The translations under genes were made by a program, and so were the position numbers. 18,760 nucleotides of DNA from Sulfurimonas sp. GTDB lineage: Bacteria; Campylobacterota; Campylobacteria; Campylobacterales; Sulfurimonadaceae. The stretch spans positions 1 through 18,760 of the forward strand of contig JAGGWE010000080.1 in the NCBI GenBank assembly GCA_021157665.1, read 5' to 3'. The notes under the pieces are model-generated. The model was not told the DNA's origin. It saw only the letters and a list, made by a program, of their open reading frames with translations, and did no database searches. Shown one piece after another: positions 6,361 to 14,391 of this stretch (position 1 is the stretch's first letter; every line of letters begins with the position of its first letter).

Positions 6361-8940
6361 ATGAACCAAAATATATTTGAAAAACTAACACATAACATGA
6401 CAGAGGCGATAGAGTCTTCTATCTCTTTAGCTTTGCACAATAAAAATAATGAGGTTGAGTTAATCCATTTTTTATGGGCACTACTTACAAATTCTAACTC
6501 TGTTTTAAATCAGATGTTTAACAAAATGAATATTGATAAAGTGGCTATTGAGTTGGATGTAAAAAGCTTAAGTTCAAAACTTCCAACATCAAGTGCAGTG
6601 TCAAAAGAAAATATAAAACTATCTAAAAACTTTGTAGCTTCACTTGAAAGAGGAGCAGGGTTAATGACTCAAAATGGTGATACTTATTTAGCCGTAGATA
6701 CATATATATTAGCAAATTTAAAATCAGAGCCTTTCTCAACAATTTTATCAAAGTATATAGATGTAAGTGAGTTAGCTAAAAACCTAGAAGCCTCTCGTGG
6801 TGGAGCAAAAATAGACTCTCAAAGTTCAGATGAAACGCTAGAGTCATTATCTAAGTATGGAATTGATTTAACAACTGAAGCTAGTGAGGGTAAACTCTCT
6901 CCTGTAATTGGTAGAGATGAAGAGATAACTAGAATGATGCAGATTTTAATTCGTAAAACTAAAAATAACCCTATGCTTTTAGGTGAACCAGGGGTTGGTA
7001 AAACTGCTTTAGTTGAAGGACTTGCACAAAGAATTAGCGATGGAAATGTACCAACTTCATTAAAAAATAAAAGAGTAGTAGCTCTTGATATGTCAGCCTT
7101 AATTGCTGGTGCTAAATATCGTGGAGAGTTTGAAGATAGACTAAAATCTGTAATTGATGAGGTAAAAGAGAACGGGCAAATAATTCTTTTTATAGATGAG
7201 ATTCATACTATTGTTGGAGCAGGAGCAAGTGAGGGTAGTATGGATGCTGCAAATATTTTAAAACCAGCATTAGCAAGAGGGGAACTTCATACTATTGGTG
7301 CTACTACTTTGAAAGAGTATAGAAAGTTTTTTGAAAAAGATACAGCACTTCAAAGAAGATTTTTACCTATTAATCTTGATGAGCCAACTGTAAATCAGTC
7401 TTTACAAATTCTTCGTGGGATTAAAGAAAGACTTGAAACTCATCATAATGTAACGATTACAGATAGTGCTTTAGTAGCAGCAGCGAAGTTGTCAGATAGA
7501 TATATCGCAGATAGATTTTTACCAGATAAAGCGATTGATTTGATTGATGAAGCAGCAGCTGAGTTGAAAATGCAGATAGAATCAGAACCAAATGTTTTAA
7601 GTACTGCAAAAAGAAAAAGTTCTGAACTTCAAGTTGAAAGAGAAGCTTTAAAGATGGAAAAAACTCCAGCGAATGAGAAACGACTTGGTGAGATAGTTAA
7701 AGAGTTGGCAGATGTTGAAGAGGAAGTTAGAAATTTAGAGGCTCAATTTGCTACAGAAAAAGAGGTTTTTGAGAAGATTTCGAGTATCAAAAATGATATT
7801 GAGAGTAAAAGAAGAGAGGCTGAAATAGCTAAATCTTCATCTGATTTTAATCGTGCAGCTGAGATAGAGTACGGAGAAATTCCAAAACTTTTAGAAGATG
7901 AAAAAGCTATAAATGAAAATTGGGAAAAACTTCAAGCGAGTGGAACATTACTTAAAAACTCTGTTGATGAAGATGCTATTGCTAATATAGTTTCAAGATG
8001 GACAAATATTCCAGTAAATAAAATGCTTCAAGGTGAAAAAGATAAAATCCTAAATGTGGAAGCTGAGTTAAATAAAGATGTGATAGGGCAAAGTAAGGCA
8101 ACTCACGCTGTATCTCGTGCTATTAAAAGAAATAAAGCAGGGTTAAGTGATACTAACTCACCAATAGGAAGTTTTTTATTTCTAGGACCAACTGGTGTAG
8201 GTAAAACTCAAACTGCTAAAACTCTTGCTAAGTTTTTGTTTGATTCTGAAGATTCAATGATTAGAATAGATATGAGTGAATATATGGAAAAACATGCTGT
8301 TTCAAGATTAGTTGGTGCAGCACCTGGGTATGTTGGTTATGAAGAGGGTGGACAACTTACAGAAGCAGTTAGAAGAAAACCATATAGTGTGATTTTATTT
8401 GATGAGGTGGAAAAAGCTCATCCTGATGTTTTTAATATCTTACTTCAAGTTTTAGATGATGGAAGATTAACTGATAACAAGGGTGTAACCGTTGATTTTA
8501 CAAATACAATTATAATTTTAACATCAAATTTAGCAAGTGATAAAATCATAAATAACCCACATGCCGAGAACTTAGATGAGATGGTAATGGGTGAGTTAAA
8601 ACAAGCTTTTAAGCCAGAATTTTTAAATAGACTTGATGATATTGTGATATTTAATGCACTTGGGCAAGAGCAGATTGTAGATATTGTAGATATTTTCTTT
8701 AAAGATATTGCTAAAAAAGTTGAGCAAAGAAACATAGAACTTGTTTTAAGTGAAGAAGCTAAACAATATATAGCAGAGGCTGGATTTGACCCAATTTATG
8801 GTGCTAGACCTCTTAAAAGAGCTTTATATGAGATAGTTGAGGACAGATTAGCTGACTTAATTTTAGAGGGTAAAGTTGTTGAAGGTTCAAAAGTTATGTT
8901 TGATATGCGTGGTTCTGAGATAGAAGTTATTGTATCTTAA
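6361..8940 (+). CDS. clpB: ATP-dependent disaggregase ClpB
   Basis: A hexameric Hsp100 chaperone that works with DnaK to pull proteins out of aggregates in the cytoplasm. At 859 residues it is full length. The N-terminal Clp repeat domain spans about 1-145. AAA1 has Walker A GEPGVGKT (208-215), Walker B ILFIDE (275-280) and the pore loop KYRGEF near 252. The coiled-coil M domain, at about 410-535, separates ClpB from ClpA. AAA2 has Walker A GPTGVGKT (609-616), Walker B VILFDE (677-682) and pore motif GYVGYEEGG. AGGA precedes the ATG at eight bases. It is probably heat-inducible through the HAIR-like site upstream. No convincing terminator follows. Confidence 0.98.
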   Translation: MNQNIFEKLTHNMTEAIESSISLALHNKNNEVELIHFLWALLTNSNSVLNQMFNKMNIDKVAIELDVKSLSSKLPTSSAVSKENIKLSKNFVASLERGAGLMTQNGDTYLAVDTYILANLKSEPFSTILSKYIDVSELAKNLEASRGGAKIDSQSSDETLESLSKYGIDLTTEASEGKLSPVIGRDEEITRMMQILIRKTKNNPMLLGEPGVGKTALVEGLAQRISDGNVPTSLKNKRVVALDMSALIAGAKYRGEFEDRLKSVIDEVKENGQIILFIDEIHTIVGAGASEGSMDAANILKPALARGELHTIGATTLKEYRKFFEKDTALQRRFLPINLDEPTVNQSLQILRGIKERLETHHNVTITDSALVAAAKLSDRYIADRFLPDKAIDLIDEAAAELKMQIESEPNVLSTAKRKSSELQVEREALKMEKTPANEKRLGEIVKELADVEEEVRNLEAQFATEKEVFEKISSIKNDIESKRREAEIAKSSSDFNRAAEIEYGEIPKLLEDEKAINENWEKLQASGTLLKNSVDEDAIANIVSRWTNIPVNKMLQGEKDKILNVEAELNKDVIGQSKATHAVSRAIKRNKAGLSDTNSPIGSFLFLGPTGVGKTQTAKTLAKFLFDSEDSMIRIDMSEYMEKHAVSRLVGAAPGYVGYEEGGQLTEAVRRKPYSVILFDEVEKAHPDVFNILLQVLDDGRLTDNKGVTVDFTNTIIILTSNLASDKIINNPHAENLDEMVMGELKQAFKPEFLNRLDDIVIFNALGQEQIVDIVDIFFKDIAKKVEQRNIELVLSEEAKQYIAEAGFDPIYGARPLKRALYEIVEDRLADLILEGKVVEGSKVMFDMRGSEIEVIVS

Positions 8941-9001
8941 CCACACTTTAAGTAAAAATTATGTAACATTTCGGACTTAATTTTAAATAAGGATATGTCA
9001 A

Positions 9002-9136
9002 ATGAAAAGAACATACCAGCCCCATAATACACCAAGAAAAAGAACTCATGGTTTTAGAGCTAGAATGGCTACTAAAAATGGTAGAAGAGTTTTAAACCGC
9101 AGAAGAGCTAAAGGTCGTAAAAGATTGTCAGTTTAG
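9002..9136 (+). CDS. rpmH: 50S ribosomal protein L34
   Basis: A 44-residue, highly basic ribosomal protein: MKRTYQPHNTPRKRTHGF, then RARMATKNGRRVL and a lysine/arginine-rich end. This is the full L34 pattern, near the peptide exit region of the large subunit. AAGGA is eight bases before the ATG. It opens the rpmH-rnpA-yidD-yidC-jag-mnmE cluster found across bacteria. I see no strong promoter in the 61 bases after clpB, so transcription may partly come from clpB. Its last 13 bases appear to be shared with the start of rnpA. Confidence 0.97.
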   Translation: MKRTYQPHNTPRKRTHGFRARMATKNGRRVLNRRRAKGRKRLSV

Positions 9137-9474
9137 GCGGATTTGATACACTAAAACTCCACAAAGAGTTTCAGTATATCTACAAAAAAGGAAAAAACCA
9201 ACACTCTAGTAGTGTTGTACTTTTTTTTCTTCCTCAAAAATCAATTCACAAAGTAGGTTTTACCGCAACCAAGAAAATTGGAAATGCAGTAAAAAGAAAT
9301 AGAGCTAAAAGAAGACTTCGAGCTTTATTTTGTGAACACTCCAACAACCTCAAAGATGGTACTTATATTTTTGTTGCAAAACAATCAATCATAGATATTG
9401 AACATTCCAAGCTAGAAAAAGATTTTCATAAAGTTATCTTTCGTTCTTACGGATTTAAAGAAAATAGAGCATGA
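9124..9474 (+). CDS. rnpA: Ribonuclease P protein component, probable ATT start
   Basis: The protein subunit of RNase P, which binds the catalytic RNA and helps remove tRNA 5' leaders. The frame is open from 9121 to the TGA at 9472-9474. It shows F.YIYKKGK, VGFTATKKIGNAVKRNRAKRRLR (residues 46-66 with the R-N-R motif at 58-60), GTYIFVAK and a C-terminal LEKDFHKVI helix, all typical of RnpA. With the start at ATT 9124 it is 116 residues, a normal length. No in-frame ATG, GTG or TTG exists between the upstream stop TAA (9118-9120) and the conserved core. ATT has AAAGG (9110-9114) nine bases upstream. It overlaps rpmH by 13 bases and yidD by four (ATGA). Confidence 0.9.
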   Translation: MVSLGGFDTLKLHKEFQYIYKKGKNQHSSSVVLFFLPQKSIHKVGFTATKKIGNAVKRNRAKRRLRALFCEHSNNLKDGTYIFVAKQSIIDIEHSKLEKDFHKVIFRSYGFKENRA

Positions 9475-9806
9475 TTAAAAAGTTTTTACTTAAACTATTA
9501 TGGTTATATCAGAAGTTTTTTACGCTTATTGGCTTTGGGTCGTGTAGATATTACCCTACTTGTAGTGAATTTGCACGATTAAACTTCGAAAACAACTCAA
9601 TTTCAAGTGCTTTTTACCACTCTTTTACTAGAATACTACGATGTAATCAATTATTTGATGGAGGTATCGAGTATCCGTTACTTGATAAGCTATCAGTTAA
9701 GCCTACAAAACTAGGGGTTGATTCTATAAAATATTGGTTGGTTCCAAATAAAAAAAACCGTTTTTATATCATAAAAAATTTTTCATATAAAGGGTCTTCG
9801 TGTTAG
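9471..9806 (+). CDS. yidD: Membrane protein insertion efficiency factor YidD
   Basis: A small, basic, membrane-associated protein that in E. coli aids YidC-dependent insertion of inner-membrane proteins. The amphipathic N-terminus (MIKKFLLKLLWLYQKFF) is followed by the family core CRYYPTCSEFA (25-35) and RILRCNQLFDGGIEYP (54-69), which normally reads RCNPW..GG.DP. At 111 residues it is longer than E. coli YidD (85); the extra 40 C-terminal residues are basic and have no motif I recognise. It starts at the ATGA shared with rnpA and overlaps yidC by seven bases. Confidence 0.92.
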   Translation: MIKKFLLKLLWLYQKFFTLIGFGSCRYYPTCSEFARLNFENNSISSAFYHSFTRILRCNQLFDGGIEYPLLDKLSVKPTKLGVDSIKYWLVPNKKNRFYIIKNFSYKGSSC

Positions 9807-11485
9807 ACAAACTCTCAGCAAATCAAAGATTAATGTTAGCCGTAGCATTATCAGTAGTTTTTTTCGTAATTTATACAGCAATTTTCCCACCAGTTTCACC
9901 AGAAAATCAAGATGCTCAATCGAGTCAAACAGCAGAACTTAAACAAGATTCTAAAAATATAGCAACTGATATTAGTACAAATCAAAAAGTAGAAGCAGCT
10001 GCAGGTCATACAATTTCACAAGAAGATAAAATTGCTTCAGTTGAATCAAACAATATTGTAACTATTACAAATAAAGATTTTATTTTAAAAATAGATACTT
10101 TAGGTCGTATATCTTCAAAAGAACTTCTTCAGGATAAATTTAACGATAAAGAGGGTAATCATGCACAGTTGATTCCAGCTTTTGGAACCAAACCACTTTT
10201 TGTAAGATTTTTAGATGATAATTTAAATACAGAATCAACTTCAATTGCATACACTGCATCTGTAAGTGAACTTACTTTAAATAACGAACCACAAAAAGTA
10301 ATTTTAACTCAAAAATTATCAGATTTAACAATTACAAAAGAGTTGACATTTTATGCTGATGGGCATTATGATGCTACTGTATCATTATCTAAGGATAAAA
10401 GATATTTTATTTATGTTGGTCAAAGACCAAAGGTTAATGAAACAGAGCAAATGATGGCGGCAGTGGGTGCTATGATTTATAATGATGAAAAGATTTTAAC
10501 TATCATTGAAGATGGTGATGCAGAAGGCAGACAATCATTTTCTGGTATTGAAATTGTTGCAGCATTTGATCAATATAATGCAACTGCAATATATGGCTTA
10601 TCTAAAGATACAAATGTGATTATAGAAAGAGATAGAGATGATAATCCTATCGCATATTTTGATGCTCTTCAAACTATGAAGTTCAATGGTTATGTGGGAC
10701 CAAAAGAGTATAAAACTTTAGAGAATATTGATCCAATGCTAGTAAATGTTATTGAATATGGTTGGTTTACTTTTGCTTCAAAACCACTTTTTGCTCTTCT
10801 TTCATGGTTACATGGAATCTTTGGAAACTGGGGTTGGTCGATTATTGCACTTACTCTTTTAATTAGAATGGTTCTTTACCCTTTAACATTTAAGGGTATG
10901 ATGTCTATGCAAAAAATTAAAGAGATCTCTCCTCAAGTAAAAGAGGTTCAAGCAAAATATAAAGGCGATCCTCAACGAATGAATGCTGCTGTTATGGAGT
11001 TGTATAAAAAACATAAGGCAAACCCACTTGGTGGTTGTCTTCCAATGCTTTTACAGATTCCAGTATTTTTTGCGATTTATCGTGTACTATTAAATGCAGT
11101 TGAACTTCAGGGTGCTCCTTGGATGTTATGGATAACTGACCTTTCAAGAATGGATACTTATTATGTGATGCCTATTTTAATGGGTGCTTCAATGTATTAT
11201 CAACAAAAACTTACACCAAATAATTTTACTGATCCAATGCAAGAAAAAGTATTTAAATTTTTACCACTTATATTTACATTTTTCTTTATAACATTCCCAT
11301 CAGGTTTAGTCCTTTACTGGTTTGTAAACAATCTTTTCTCAATAGGACAACAGTTTATTGTAAATACTCAGTTTAAAAATGCTAAAGATGCTCAGATTGC
11401 AGGGCATAAACACGCTCAAAGAGAAGAAAAGAAAAAACTAGAAAAAAACACTGATAAAAAAGAAGTGGAAAAGAAAGATGATTAA
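9800..11485 (+). CDS. yidC: Membrane protein insertase YidC
   Basis: Inserts and folds inner-membrane proteins, alone or with SecYEG. The 561 residues show the Gram-negative layout: TM1 at about 10-30, a large periplasmic domain at about 35-315, then membrane segments near 318-340, 342-364, 411-432, 452-468 and 485-515. The conserved groove arginine is Arg356 in ALTLLIRMVLYPLTF. MQKIKEISPQVKE.Q.KY.GD and NPLGGCLPMLLQIPVFFA are signature blocks of the Oxa1/60-kDa domain. The tail is lysine-rich, possibly for ribosome contact. The start is GTG at 9800 with AAAGGG five bases before it. It overlaps yidD by seven bases and jag by eight. Confidence 0.97.
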   Translation: MLDKLSANQRLMLAVALSVVFFVIYTAIFPPVSPENQDAQSSQTAELKQDSKNIATDISTNQKVEAAAGHTISQEDKIASVESNNIVTITNKDFILKIDTLGRISSKELLQDKFNDKEGNHAQLIPAFGTKPLFVRFLDDNLNTESTSIAYTASVSELTLNNEPQKVILTQKLSDLTITKELTFYADGHYDATVSLSKDKRYFIYVGQRPKVNETEQMMAAVGAMIYNDEKILTIIEDGDAEGRQSFSGIEIVAAFDQYNATAIYGLSKDTNVIIERDRDDNPIAYFDALQTMKFNGYVGPKEYKTLENIDPMLVNVIEYGWFTFASKPLFALLSWLHGIFGNWGWSIIALTLLIRMVLYPLTFKGMMSMQKIKEISPQVKEVQAKYKGDPQRMNAAVMELYKKHKANPLGGCLPMLLQIPVFFAIYRVLLNAVELQGAPWMLWITDLSRMDTYYVMPILMGASMYYQQKLTPNNFTDPMQEKVFKFLPLIFTFFFITFPSGLVLYWFVNNLFSIGQQFIVNTQFKNAKDAQIAGHKHAQREEKKKLEKNTDKKEVEKKDD

Positions 11486-12407
11486 GATTGAAGCAGGTAC
11501 GCTTGAAGAGGCGTACAAAAATGCCGCAACTTCTTTAGAGTGTTCTGTTACAGAATTAAAGATAGAGCTTGTTCAGTCTCCAAGTAATGGTTTTTTAGGT
11601 CTTTTTAAAAAAAGTGCAATTATTGTTGCCGTTAAAGATAAAAAAGTTATAAGTTCAAGTGAAGAAAAATTATTTTCAAAAAAAGAACCAGAGCCAAAGG
11701 TAAAACAACAAAAGTCTAAAGCAAAGCAACAAGAACCAGAAATAAAACAACAAAAGCCTAAAGCAAAGCAAGAAGAGTTAAAAAAAGAGAAAGTTAAAGA
11801 GGAAAAATCTTCTCAACATATCTTAAATGATACTATTATGCCAACTTCATTTGTTAGTACGCAAGATGATGAAGATGAAGAGTATGATGTATCTAATTAT
11901 CTAGCTGATTATGATGATGAAGAGGATGCTCAAGATACAAAAAATATTTCTGAAATTGCTTTAGTTGTAAAAAAAGAGATAAATAATTTATTTGATACAA
12001 CTTGTTTTAAGATTGATTCTATTGAAGTAAGTGTATATGATGAAAATACCATTCTAATAGAGTTTAAGGGTGATGATGCCGCACTATTAATCGGAAAAGA
12101 GGGTTATAGATATAAGGCTCTTTCATATATGATTTTTAACTGGATAAATACAAAATATCAGGTTCAACTTCGTCTTGAGATTGCAGAATTTTTGAAAAAT
12201 CAAGAAGAGTCCATATCAAAATATTTAGTAGGTGTTTGCGAAAATATAGATAGAGATGGAAGAGCTCAAACTAAGATTCTTGATGGTGTACTTGTTCAAA
12301 TTGCATTAAAAGAACTTAGAGATAAATATCCGAATAAATATATAGTTATCCGTTCAACTCGTGATGGATTAAAATATATTATTATAAATGATTATCACAC
12401 AAACTAA
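11478..12407 (+). CDS. jag: Jag/SpoIIIJ-associated RNA-binding protein (KhpB-like)
   Basis: A cytoplasmic RNA-binding protein encoded next to yidC in many bacteria. The Jag-N domain covers residues 1-55, with NGFLGLFKK typical of it. A long charged linker follows: Lys/Gln/Glu-rich at about 65-115 with two 14-residue repeats, then an acidic stretch at about 131-155. The KH domain has its GxxG loop at 206-209 (GKEG) after ILIEFKGDDAALLI. The C-terminal 60 residues have the length and ending of an R3H domain (IVIRSTRDGLKYIIIND), but the defining R-x3-H is not visible. The gene starts inside yidC (eight-base overlap) and ends two bases before mnmE. Confidence 0.88.
   Translation: MIKIEAGTLEEAYKNAATSLECSVTELKIELVQSPSNGFLGLFKKSAIIVAVKDKKVISSSEEKLFSKKEPEPKVKQQKSKAKQQEPEIKQQKPKAKQEELKKEKVKEEKSSQHILNDTIMPTSFVSTQDDEDEEYDVSNYLADYDDEEDAQDTKNISEIALVVKKEINNLFDTTCFKIDSIEVSVYDENTILIEFKGDDAALLIGKEGYRYKALSYMIFNWINTKYQVQLRLEIAEFLKNQEESISKYLVGVCENIDRDGRAQTKILDGVLVQIALKELRDKYPNKYIVIRSTRDGLKYIIINDYHTN
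11691..11774 (+). repeat. Two 42-base direct repeats in the jag linker
   Basis: Units 11691-11732 and 11733-11774 encode EPKVKQQKSKAKQQ and EPEIKQQKPKAKQE. They are tandem, in frame and about 85% identical at the DNA level, so they look like a recent duplication that can expand or contract without breaking the reading frame. Confidence 0.75.
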
Positions 12408-12409
12408 AG

Positions 12410-13750
12410 ATGGATAATGACACAATATCAGCTATTGCCACTGCAAATGGCGTAGGCTCTATCGCAATTATACGAATAAGTGGCGATAAAGCTTTAGATA
12501 TTGCAAAAAAACTTTCAAAAAAAGATTCTTTTTCTCCAAGATATGCAACTCTTACTAATATTTATAGTCAAAATAATGAACTGATAGATGAAGCTATCGT
12601 TATCTATTTTAAAGCACCATTTTCTTTTACGGCAGAGCATGTTGTAGAGATTCAGTGTCATGGTGGATTTATTGTTGCTCAATCGATTTTAAAAGCATGT
12701 TTGGCATGTGGAAGTAGGTTGGCAACTGCTGGTGAGTTCTCAAAAAGAGCATTTTTTAATGGTAGAATAGATTTAAGTGAAGCAGAAGCAATAGCTGGGC
12801 TTATTGAAGCAAAAAGTGAAGATGCTGCTAAGATTTTAGCTGCTCAAATGAAAGGTTCACTAAAAGGGTATATAGAAAAAATTCGTGATGATATTATTCA
12901 TATACTTGCTTACTCTGAAGTTACTATAGATTATGCAGAGGAAGATTTACCCCAAGATTTAGTTGATCAAATAGAAGAGCAACTTGAATCTCTTGGTAAA
13001 TCTTTAAACTCTACTTTGTCAGCTTCAAAACAAAGAGAGGGTTTGATGCAAGGTTTTAAAGTAGCCATTGTTGGAAAACCTAATGTTGGAAAAAGTTCAC
13101 TATTAAATCGTTTAGTTAATTTCAATCGTGCAATAGTTAGTGAGATAGCAGGAACAACAAGAGACACGATAGAAGAACAGGTAAAAATCGGAACTCATTT
13201 AATTAGAATTGTTGACACTGCTGGAATTCGTGAAGCAAATGATGAGATAGAAAAAATCGGAATAGAGAGAAGTTTAGAAGCTATACAAGAGAGTGATATA
13301 ATTGTAGCACTTTTTGATAGCTCAAAAAATATTGATAGCGAAGATGAGCAAATACTTTCACTTATAAATGCACATGCCAAGAGTAAGAAAGTGATTTATG
13401 TTAAAAACAAAATAGACTTAGAACAAAAATTCCTCTCAACCAAGATTGATTTTGATTTAGAGATAAACTCAAAAGAGAATGTGGAGAGTTTGATTGAACT
13501 TTTAAAAAATATTATGGATACAACAAACTCTTCTGATGAGATAATGCTAATCTCACAAAGACAAATTTCTGCTGTACAAAATACTTTAACAAATATAGAA
13601 GAAGCTTTAATCCCATTACAAGACCAAGAGTTAGAGATATTTTCTTTTCATCTAAATGAGGCTGTAAAAGAGATGGCAAGTATAACAAGACCTTTTGAAA
13701 ATGATGAGATGCTAGATAAAATGTTTGGCTCTTTTTGTCTTGGAAAATAA
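12410..13750 (+). CDS. mnmE: tRNA modification GTPase MnmE
   Basis: With MnmG it forms the 5-carboxymethylaminomethyl group on wobble uridine 34 of several tRNAs. The 446 residues are normal (E. coli 454). The N-terminal folate-binding domain contains TIAAIAT-like DTISAIATANGVGSIAIIR and CHGG. G1 is GKPNVGKS (222-229), G3 is DTAGIRE, and G4 is NKID. The C-terminus ends in FCLGK, the C-x-G-K motif essential for modification. It begins two bases after jag and ends 19 bases before the chosen ruvX start. It carries two octamer copies (12703 and 13371). Confidence 0.97.
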   Translation: MDNDTISAIATANGVGSIAIIRISGDKALDIAKKLSKKDSFSPRYATLTNIYSQNNELIDEAIVIYFKAPFSFTAEHVVEIQCHGGFIVAQSILKACLACGSRLATAGEFSKRAFFNGRIDLSEAEAIAGLIEAKSEDAAKILAAQMKGSLKGYIEKIRDDIIHILAYSEVTIDYAEEDLPQDLVDQIEEQLESLGKSLNSTLSASKQREGLMQGFKVAIVGKPNVGKSSLLNRLVNFNRAIVSEIAGTTRDTIEEQVKIGTHLIRIVDTAGIREANDEIEKIGIERSLEAIQESDIIVALFDSSKNIDSEDEQILSLINAHAKSKKVIYVKNKIDLEQKFLSTKIDFDLEINSKENVESLIELLKNIMDTTNSSDEIMLISQRQISAVQNTLTNIEEALIPLQDQELEIFSFHLNEAVKEMASITRPFENDEMLDKMFGSFCLGK

Positions 13751-13769
13751 ACCAAATCAAGTGAAAAAT

Positions 13770-14165
13770 ATGAAATACTTAGCAATAGACTTAGGCTTAA
13801 AAAGAATAGGCTTAGCATACTCAGCTCATAAAGACCTAGTAACTCCTCTCCCTGCGATTATACGAAAAAATAGAAATCAAGCTTCAGATGAAGTTAAAAA
13901 AGCTATAAAAGAGTGGGAAATTGACACTGTTATTATTGGCATACCTCTTGGTGGAAGTAGCGAAGATGAGATGAGAAGACGAATATCTCATTTTATGAAT
14001 CTTGTAGATTTTGATGGTGAATTATTTTATCAAGATGAAGCAGGAAGTTCACTAGAAGCTGAGAATCTAATGAAAGGTAAGATAAAATATATTAGAGATG
14101 GAAGAGTTGATTCTATCTCTGCTATGATTATTTTACAAAGATATTTACGAGCAAAATCAAACTAA
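13770..14165 (+). CDS. ruvX: RuvX/YqgF-family RNase H-fold nuclease
   Basis: A family of putative Holliday-junction resolvases; in E. coli YqgF also takes part in 16S rRNA 5'-end processing. Cytoplasmic, 131 residues (E. coli 138). MKYLAIDLGLKRIGLAYS carries the first catalytic Asp, followed by IIGIPLGGSSEDE and YQDEAGSSLEAENLM, where most relatives have DERLTT-like residues. The end, DSISAMIILQRYL, supplies the last Asp. The ATG at 13770 opens the conserved strand. An in-frame GTG at 13761 is an alternative, and neither has a clear Shine-Dalgarno. It closes the rpmH-to-ruvX block. Confidence 0.87.
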   Translation: MKYLAIDLGLKRIGLAYSAHKDLVTPLPAIIRKNRNQASDEVKKAIKEWEIDTVIIGIPLGGSSEDEMRRRISHFMNLVDFDGELFYQDEAGSSLEAENLMKGKIKYIRDGRVDSISAMIILQRYLRAKSN

Positions 14166-14391
14166 CTTATACTATTTATAACTTAAGAGATATAACTTTT
14201 TCAAATATACCCAACTCTAAAATTTTATCAAAAAAACTCCACTTCTTTATAATTAATTTAAGTTTTCTTAGCTACTATTTATGCAGTGGAAGTCCCTTAT
14301 TTACGACTATAAGTGGTGCTTTTAAGATAGATTAGTTGTAGTTATAAGTATTACAATTTCTAATTTTTAAAGAATATTAAAAGGAGAGTAT
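14166..14391 (+). promoter_or_regulatory. Intergenic leader of the molybdoenzyme operon
   Basis: A 226-base AT-rich gap without a gene. It holds two TATAAG boxes as -10 candidates (14318-14323 and 14343-14348), an imperfect palindrome TTGTA-N11-TACAA (14336-14356) around the second, and a repeated TACTATTTAT (14170-14179 and 14273-14282). AGTGG occurs at 14285 and again at 14322. A strong ribosome site AAGGAGAG lies just before the ATG at 14392. No clear terminator for ruvX was seen. Confidence 0.4.
14336..14356. promoter_or_regulatory. Candidate operator TTGTA-N11-TACAA
   Basis: Inverted five-base arms surround a TATAAG -10 candidate 36-56 bases before the first operon gene. The overall size of 21 bases suits a helix-turn-helix dimer. 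The arms do not match the FNR/CRP pattern (TTGAT-N4-ATCAA). In AT-rich DNA such an arm pair can arise by chance. Confidence 0.3.

Noticed and set aside
8445..8735. Minus-strand open frame of 96 codons
   Set aside because: It is antisense to the AAA2 domain of clpB, has no ribosome site and shows Ser/Leu-rich antisense composition.
8935..8957. Terminator after clpB (CTTAA...TTAAG)
   Set aside because: Only five A/T-rich pairs with a seven-base loop and no T tract.
9002..14165. Replication origin next to the rpmH cluster
   Set aside because: In many bacteria this cluster adjoins dnaA and oriC, but no dnaA or dnaN gene and no cluster of DnaA boxes is present here.
14166..14391. tRNA, small RNA or riboswitch in the long intergenic gap
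   Set aside because: No cloverleaf, conserved riboswitch core or stable GC stem was found; CCACT at 14239 and AGTGG at 14285 pair over a 41-base loop only.
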